Shown: one piece after another, positions 8,640-13,339 of the stretch
How the letters are laid out: the number at the start of each line of letters is the position of its first letter
How positions within the stretch are numbered: the stretch's first letter is position 1
Position numbers and translations under genes: made by a program
Source: Monoraphidium neglectum
Taxonomy: Eukaryota > Chlorophyta > Chlorophyceae > Sphaeropleales > Selenastraceae
Direction: 5' to 3'
Length of the DNA: 13,339 bases
Assembly: GCF_000611645.1 (NCBI RefSeq)
Contig: NW_014012087.1
Coordinates: 1-13,339 of the forward strand
Notes under the pieces: model-generated
The model's database searches: none
The model's input: the letters and a program-made list of their open reading frames with translations, nothing else
What the model was told of the DNA's origin: nothing

Positions 8640-10021
8640 ATTTGATGTTTATTATGACAGTCTGCGTGCACGGTGCAGCTGTAAGCAGTGAGGTCCTGTC
8701 CTGGCACTTTGGGACAGACGCCCAGCAGCTCTTTGTGATGTCCAACAGTCGTCAAAAGGCACGCAGATGGACTGGTTGTTAGATCATGTACGTCTCCGCT
8801 CCTCTCCTGCCGAATGGACGGAGAAGCGATGGAGAAGCCGCCTGGTACAGTGTTTCTCGTGTGTGTGGTAGGATGAGGGGATAACTACATGAGACACTAG
8901 CCCCGACATATTGACACTGCTACAGCTGGCGGCAACAGGGACGTCTGGACGCGGGGCCCGGGCGGCAGGAAGCTCGCTGACAATTTGCATTGCCAATGAC
9001 GAGCCCAGGTCGACAACCTTTCGGCCGCCAAGCGCAGCGCGCCGCCTCGACCAGGCTTCTTAAACCATTGACAGACGCCGCTATGCCACCGGATGGAAGG
9101 AACACTCTGCACGGCCGTTGCATTGAAGTGCGATGAGTCTGCAGAAACGCAATGTTGTGCACGCTGCCAAGGAACGCCTCCCATTGCCAGCAAGACATGA
9201 GGTACGCAAATGAGAGGGGACGCGCACACTTTAGGACAGGTGCTCCGTGACGTTGCAGTGCACTCCCGGCAACGACTCCAACAGCAGCCTGCCCCCGCCT
9301 GAGGCTCAGGCAAGCGACCCCGGACTGTGAACGGGCACAACGCCCCGCACCAAACCAGCTTCCACTCAAAGCACCTCTGCCTTGGTCAGCATTGCCGTGC
9401 AGTGACCCGAACTTAGACAAGCCGGCCCACCTCGGCCTACCTCGTTGTGTTGGACCCACAGCCTTGAGCACAGGATCATTGAAGCAGCAAGCCCCCGACG
9501 TGCTCACAATTTATAACTCACCAATTAACATTAACAGAAGCCCCAGCAAACAAGGCGCCTGAACAGGGGGTGTTTTAGCTCAAACCAGCCACCAAGCAGC
9601 AATATTTGCTGAGCAAAACAAGCGTACGGCGGCGGCTGCCTGGTCAGTTCACTATCATGAATCATCGGACACACCTGGAGGGCGAAGAAGCCAGCTTCGT
9701 GAGCAACCCGCACAGGAATACTCTTATAATGCGTCATCAAATGCTAATGGTCATGCAAACTGCGTTTACGCGTGCGCATCCGTCTTTGACACACATAAGC
9801 ACGTTACTTGCGGCCACTTGCTCGCTGACAACAACAAATATGCAGCAGCAGGTGGGCAGGAGTCAGTCGCTCCCCTTCAACCAGCAGCTTTCGGTGAAGC
9901 CCAGTATCATATGTCAGATGGCAGTTCAAATAAAGGACAAGTGCCTGTCTGCAGCTTTGCAGTGCTTTCGCGCGGCTGGCCATTCTGCTAGCTTGTCACG
10001 TCGGAACCAGCTTTGCAGCCG
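8640..10021. other. Intergenic region without a supported gene
   Basis: 1,382 bp between the 5' end of the membrane protein gene and the 3' end of the dehydrogenase gene, both minus strand. It should carry the promoter of the former and 3' UTR of the latter. About 9500-9960 is clearly AT-richer than the genes. The longest minus-strand frame (9507-8920) begins with GTG and is rich in Cys, Arg, Ser and Gly without any known motif. The plus-strand frame 9606-10046 runs antisense into the dehydrogenase. I consider neither supported. Confidence 0.55.
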
Positions 10022-11566
10022 CTACCAAAAACCCATCACGCTGTAGCCGCCATCCACAGCAATTGTCTGGCCCGTGACGTAGGCAGCTGCGGGACTGACA
10101 ATGAACCCAACAACGCCTGCGATGTCCTCAGGCTCAGCCAGCCGGCCCATAGGCGTCCGACTCAGCAAGCCTTCCTTGAGCGCTGGGTTGGTCAGGTTCT
10201 GCGCATGCGGTTTATTCGAAGGGGAGAGCGAGTCACTGGCAGCCCGGTGAACGTTAACCCAGGTGTTGTGAGCCATCGCTCTGCTCACGCCAATCAATCC
10301 CTCCGGCGTTTCAACAGCTTGATGCACCAACATCAAACCACTCACTACCTCACGCCATCAGCACCCATCCCCTCACCCATGCAATGCAGCGCGCACCTGC
10401 TTGCCGAGCTCTGTGAGAGTGACCCAGGGCGCTATGCTGTTGACACGGATGCCGTCCTTTGCCCATTCACAGGCCAAATTCTTGGCCAGCTGGTTGAGAG
10501 CCGCCTTGCTCATTGCATACAGGCTGCCAGAGCGCCCCGCGAGGGGCCCGCCTGCGACACTGGAGATGAAAACGATGCATGACCCGGGAACGCTTGCGTT
10601 CCTGCCGCCTGCGCTGCCCGCGCCGCTGGCCTTGGCTGCTGCTGCCAGGAGTGGGTGGCACAGCTGACAGAGGACGTACGAGGCCTCCTGGTTGGTGCCG
10701 ATGACAGCGCGGTAGACCTCCTCGTCATATGACAGCGTAGGGGCTTGGATGTTGGTGCCCGCATTGTTAACTGTGGGGGTTGGTCGATACGCCATGGCAG
10801 GTGCAAGGCGTAATCTGGGGTCTACAGGGGGCACATGTGAGGTGGTGGCTGGCTTGCGATCCAAACAGTGGGAGCCAACATGGCTGCGCAGCTGGCCGTG
10901 CCTGCCCATGGCGCTTGACGCTCGCCAGTAGCTGGTGATCTGCCCTGTGGCGTTACATCCCGTGCGCACCCAGGATGTCCAGCTCGCCACCAAACGCGGC
11001 GCTGACCTGCAGGGCATGGACGGGCAGCGGGGCACACGCACTGCCTCACCCACGGGGCCAAGACACCTGCTGCTACGCCTGCACGAGCTGCTTATGCCAC
11101 CAAACATGCCGCAGGGTGCTCTTGATGCCCAGCCCTGGCGAGTTCGCACCGAGCTGACCAGCACGGCGCACTGGGACCTGTCGGAGATGTCTGCAGCTGA
11201 GCCCTGGAAGGGCGGCGCACGGTCCACAGAGTAGACGGCGGAGTTGTGAGCTGTTGAGGAAAGCCTCAATCAAGGAATCCGACGAGGAGCGCCGATGGCC
11301 ACGAGCCTCACCTGGGCGTTGAAGCCCCGTTCGCGCAACTGTGCAACCGCGCTGGCGACGTCGTCGGCGCCCCGAGCGCACAAGTACACGCTTGCTCCTG
11401 CGGCGCACAGCTGCTCTGCTATGGCAAGCCCAATGCCACGGGTTCCACCGGTGATCAGGGCACGTCGCCCCTGCAGGTTGAAACGTGCTGTGCCAACAGC
11501 AGCCGCCAAGGGGTGAACCCCCTCTGCTCCCGTAGCTGGCTGTGCGCTGTCCCCCTGCGCATCCAT
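10022..11566 (-). CDS. Tropinone-reductase-like short-chain dehydrogenase/reductase
   Basis: NAD(P)H-dependent SDR closest to the plant tropinone-reductase-like group; tropane metabolism is not implied and the carbonyl/alcohol substrate is unknown. Exons are 11566-11312, 11203-11150, 11006-10970, 10770-10397 and 10198-10022, all GT-AG and phase-consistent, giving 298 residues. Motifs: cofactor loop TGGTRGIG (39-46); Arg-65 after strand 2 (YLCAR), which favours NADP(H); VNNAG (116-120); catalytic Asn-142, Ser-186, Tyr-200 and Lys-204 (YAMSK); NQLAKNLACEWAKDGIRVNS; and a C-terminal YVTGQTIAVDGGYSV. A Gly/Ala/Ser-rich insertion (about 163-178) precedes strand 5, and the Ser-Tyr spacing is one residue longer than in tropinone reductase II. 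ATG 11566 is the first ATG below the probable promoter. A cytosolic or weakly targeted enzyme is possible: the 27 residues before the domain are not strongly basic. Confidence 0.93.
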
Positions 11567-11730
11567 AGGGCTGCACCGGGAGCCGTGATCGCACGATAGC
11601 GGCGCCGCGTCTTCGCTGCTGTATCGAGGTGTGGGTCCCCTCTCGCGCGGCTCGTGCTGGTGTGGCGCGCCGGCAGCACACAACTGGCGACGCCCAACAG
11701 CAGCTGACTGCGCCGCGGTGTGAGGTGCTT

Positions 11731-11762
11731 TAAGATAAAATGTATGGCGGTTATCCTATTGG
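11731..11762 (-). promoter_or_regulatory. Candidate promoter of the SDR gene (CCAAT box plus TATA-like)
   Basis: On the minus strand, CCAAT at 11762-11758 is followed about 20 bp later by a TATA-like TTTTATCTTAAA at about 11741-11730. A start near 11700-11705 would give a leader of about 140 nt with no ATG before the SDR start at 11566. This matches the chosen start codon. Position and spacing are the only support. Confidence 0.35.
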
Positions 11763-12303
11763 CCAAGCGGAGACGATCGAATGATCAACGGATGATCTGC
11801 AACTACCGGTACTTGTGAGAGCGTAAAGGCGCATGCGATCTGCGGATCAGGAAGCAACCATGTGGGCACATAATACAGACCTGCAGATCAGGCGGCACTC
11901 GGTGCAATACCGTACTTGACCTTGACCCCATCAACGCTTGGATTGGCGCTGTCCAGTGCAGTCCTACCGCACCTGTGTATCGCACCTGTTCTGTTAGTGT
12001 GCTTATCATAGTCTTTGAGTGTCAGTGAATTTGTGGAGTCTCGAACCGAGTTTATACAATATTCCGGCAGCCGCGACCGAATGGCTATCCTGGGCTTTTT
12101 CCCGAGGCGCTTCATGAACTAACGTCACCCTGCACAACACGTCGGACGGCTGTGCGCTGCACCCTGCACATGATCGTCCTGAAATGTGTCCCAAGAGCTT
12201 CATCATCATTGCCAAGGGACTTATTCGCGGTCGGGCTCGTGTCACTTTGGTGAGCGATAGCCTGAAAAGCACTTCGCACGGGCGTCTCCCGCGTCTCATA
12301 AAA
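11763..12303. other. Upstream region of the SDR gene, no gene supported
   Basis: This stretch contains no conserved protein block. A 43-codon ATG-started frame on plus (12184-12315) is basic and runs into the palindrome array; an apparent donor (TTTG|GTGAGC, about 12252) lies inside it. There is no homology I can name and no partner exon, so it is not called. A GGTTCGA-containing segment near 12040 on the minus strand does not fold as a tRNA. Confidence 0.45.
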
Positions 12304-12508
12304 GCCCGCGGGTGAATTACACCGTGGGCCCCGGTGTCATGACACCGCACGGTGTTTTCCACCGGCGGTCTTGTGAGATTCACCGCGCGGTGAATTGCGG
12401 GTGTTTTACACCGAGGTAACACCGGATGGTGTAATACACCGGTAGACCCGCTGTTTTTCAACAGCGCGTTGTATTACACCGCGGGCTGCGGTGCAGAACA
12501 CCGCGGCA
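12304..12508. repeat. Dense array of short palindromes built on ACACCG/CGGTGT
   Basis: About 205 bp in which the half-site ACACC(G) or its complement recurs some 16 times in alternating orientation, so nearly every neighbouring pair can form a hairpin. Clear units: 12304-12329 (about 10-bp stem with one bulge, AATTA loop); 12332-12347 CGGTGTCATGACACCG (perfect, 16 bp); 12342-12355; 12378-12395 ATTCACCGCGCGGTGAAT (perfect, 18 bp); 12400-12412; 12419-12432; 12428-12440; 12449-12466 (CGCTGTT/AACAGCG, TTTC loop); and 12477-12493. Adjacent units share arms. Spacers differ (CATG, CA, CGCG, TTT, GGAT, AAT), so this is not a simple tandem repeat. No open frame explains it. It could be a regulatory cluster for a dimeric factor, a hairpin-rich RNA, a foldback element or a replication/recombination structure. 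Confidence 0.85.
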
Positions 12509-13134
12509 CAGCTGGAGCGGCGGCGTTGACACTCTGGGTGTCGCGCGCCTCTGCGGAGGGGCTGGCCAACGATGAATTTGAAGGGCAACACCCTGACCAC
12601 AACGTGTAAGCGTACTTGGCTAAGGTATTGCTTTGAGAGCCTGCAGGAGCATCTACTTTGCTCCTGTATGCGGCACCATGCAGGATATCTGCTGCTGCAG
12701 CTGGCTAGCAGCCAATGCTATCTGATACATGGCGGCGCTCAGCGCAGCACCCTGCTTGATGAGCAGGCTGCTTGGCAAGCAGCACAGGCGGGCAGCTGGT
12801 GTCCCACTGCGGCTCTTCTGGGTCGGCAGCAGCCACCTCCCCCTTTCCGCCTCACAGTATTACGCAAGTGCGCTAGGGAATACGTCATTTGCTTTGTGCA
12901 TCCTGCTGCTTGCCGCACACTTGCCACTGCACACCCTCGCTGAGATGGTGACGGCGGAGGGTTGACTATGACTTCAGTGTAGTTGAAGTGCCCCTTCATA
13001 ATAACATGCAACCAGCATACCTCTGTGGCATCCTTTAATCCCTTTGTGGCACCTGGTCGCTTCCACGCTGGGGGCATCGCCTCACACAGTGGGTGGCGCC
13101 CAGTGATCTCAGTGACTGCATGACCAACCGACTT
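12509..13134. other. Unassigned region with a weak candidate first exon (12729-12965, plus)
   Basis: No recognised gene. An ATG in a good context (CATGGCGGC) at 12729 opens a 78-codon plus-strand frame beginning MAALSAAPCLMSRLLGKQHR. It has several Arg and no acidic residue for about 69 positions, followed by a hydrophobic stretch (ALCILLLAAHL). That composition resembles an organelle presequence, and a GTGCGC donor-like site lies inside (about 12868), but I found no downstream exon that completes a known protein. Chance is a real possibility. Confidence 0.25.
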
Positions 13135-13262
13135 CTGTTGTGAGTGTTACGTTGCTGTACCAGTACGGTACTCGTAAAAAGTTTAGTTGGCATCGGCAAT
13201 GTTATCTTATGCAGATGCTTCGTCTGTTCAAACTCACAACAGCATCACATCCGTACAGCAAC
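13135..13262. repeat. Two interleaved inverted repeats (pseudoknot-like order)
   Basis: CTGTTGTGAGT at 13135-13145 is the exact reverse complement of 13232-13242, and GTTGCTGTAC at 13151-13160 is the exact reverse complement of 13253-13262. The arms are ordered A, B, A', B', so the pairs cross rather than nest. A further small hairpin, GTACC-AGTAC-GGTAC, occupies 13157-13171 and overlaps arm B. No coding frame accounts for this. Confidence 0.6.
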
Positions 13263-13339
13263 CGCACCCTGGACATGCCTGTGGTGTCTGATCCAGCTGA
13301 TCGAGGCTCGCGAAGACTAATGGCAGCTTTTTGTAACTG

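Noticed and set aside
8920..9507. 195-codon minus-strand open frame
   Set aside because: It starts with GTG in a eukaryotic context, shows no known motif, is rich in Cys/Arg/Ser/Gly as expected for translated GC-rich noncoding DNA, and has no splice partner.
9606..10046. 146-codon plus-strand open frame
   Set aside because: It lies in AT-richer intergenic DNA, overlaps the SDR last exon in antisense, and has no recognisable content.
11567..11683. N-terminal extension of the SDR to 11683
   Set aside because: That position is TTG, not ATG, and no ATG occurs between the probable transcription start and 11566.
12006..12110. tRNA-like GGTTCGA segment on the minus strand
   Set aside because: The putative T-arm stem does not pair and no acceptor stem or anticodon arm can be drawn.
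12184..12315. 43-codon basic plus-strand mini-frame (MCPKSFIIIAKG start)
   Set aside because: Short, no homology I can name, runs into the palindrome array, and has no upstream or downstream exon. Transcription data would be needed to revive it.
1..13339. Prokaryotic defence, CRISPR, biosynthetic cluster or transposon system
   Set aside because: The genes are intron-containing eukaryotic housekeeping genes. No array of equal-length repeats with spacers, no transposase or reverse-transcriptase motif and no clustered pathway genes were seen.

Overview
The window looks like nuclear DNA of a unicellular green alga, most likely a trebouxiophyte (Chlorella/Coccomyxa-like). This is an inference from GC-rich sequence, genes cut into short exons by introns of mostly 50-250 bp, splice donors dominated by GTGAG/GTGCG/GTGGG, and organelle-targeting presequences on eukaryotic housekeeping genes. 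There are no operons, Shine-Dalgarno sites, CRISPR arrays, tRNAs, rRNAs or recognisable transposon genes. Most long reading frames here are antisense or intronic shadows. The real genes had to be assembled exon by exon from conserved protein blocks and phase-matched splice sites.

Layout, left to right. (1) 69-2057, minus: an APH/choline-kinase-fold small-molecule kinase with a plastid-like transit peptide, cut by the left window edge just after its HGDLH catalytic motif. (2) 2643-5277, minus: a complete nine-exon gene for the mitochondrial branched-chain 2-oxo acid dehydrogenase E1 beta subunit. (3) 5278-5511: a 234-bp divergent intergenic region that must hold the promoters of both flanking genes. 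(4) 5512-6708, plus: a two-exon gene for Elongator subunit Elp6, whose first exon is too short to stand out as a long frame. (5) 6709-7231: convergent 3' ends. (6) 7232-8639, minus: a small four-pass membrane protein of no family I recognise, with an unresolved N-terminal exon. (7) 8640-10021: no gene supported. (8) 10022-11566, minus: a five-exon tropinone-reductase-like short-chain dehydrogenase with a plausible CCAAT plus TATA-like promoter. (9) 11763-13339: no certain gene, but two odd structures: a dense array of short palindromes built on ACACCG/CGGTGT (about 12304-12508) and a pair of interleaved inverted repeats (13135-13262).

The genes do not form an obvious pathway. They cover branched-chain amino acid catabolism in mitochondria, wobble-uridine tRNA modification, a probable plastid kinase, a redox enzyme and a membrane protein, which is a normal eukaryotic gene neighbourhood. 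I found no convincing new biological system. The palindrome array is the most unusual feature and the best candidate for follow-up. Non-canonical splice sites (AAG acceptors, possible GC donors) are the second theme.
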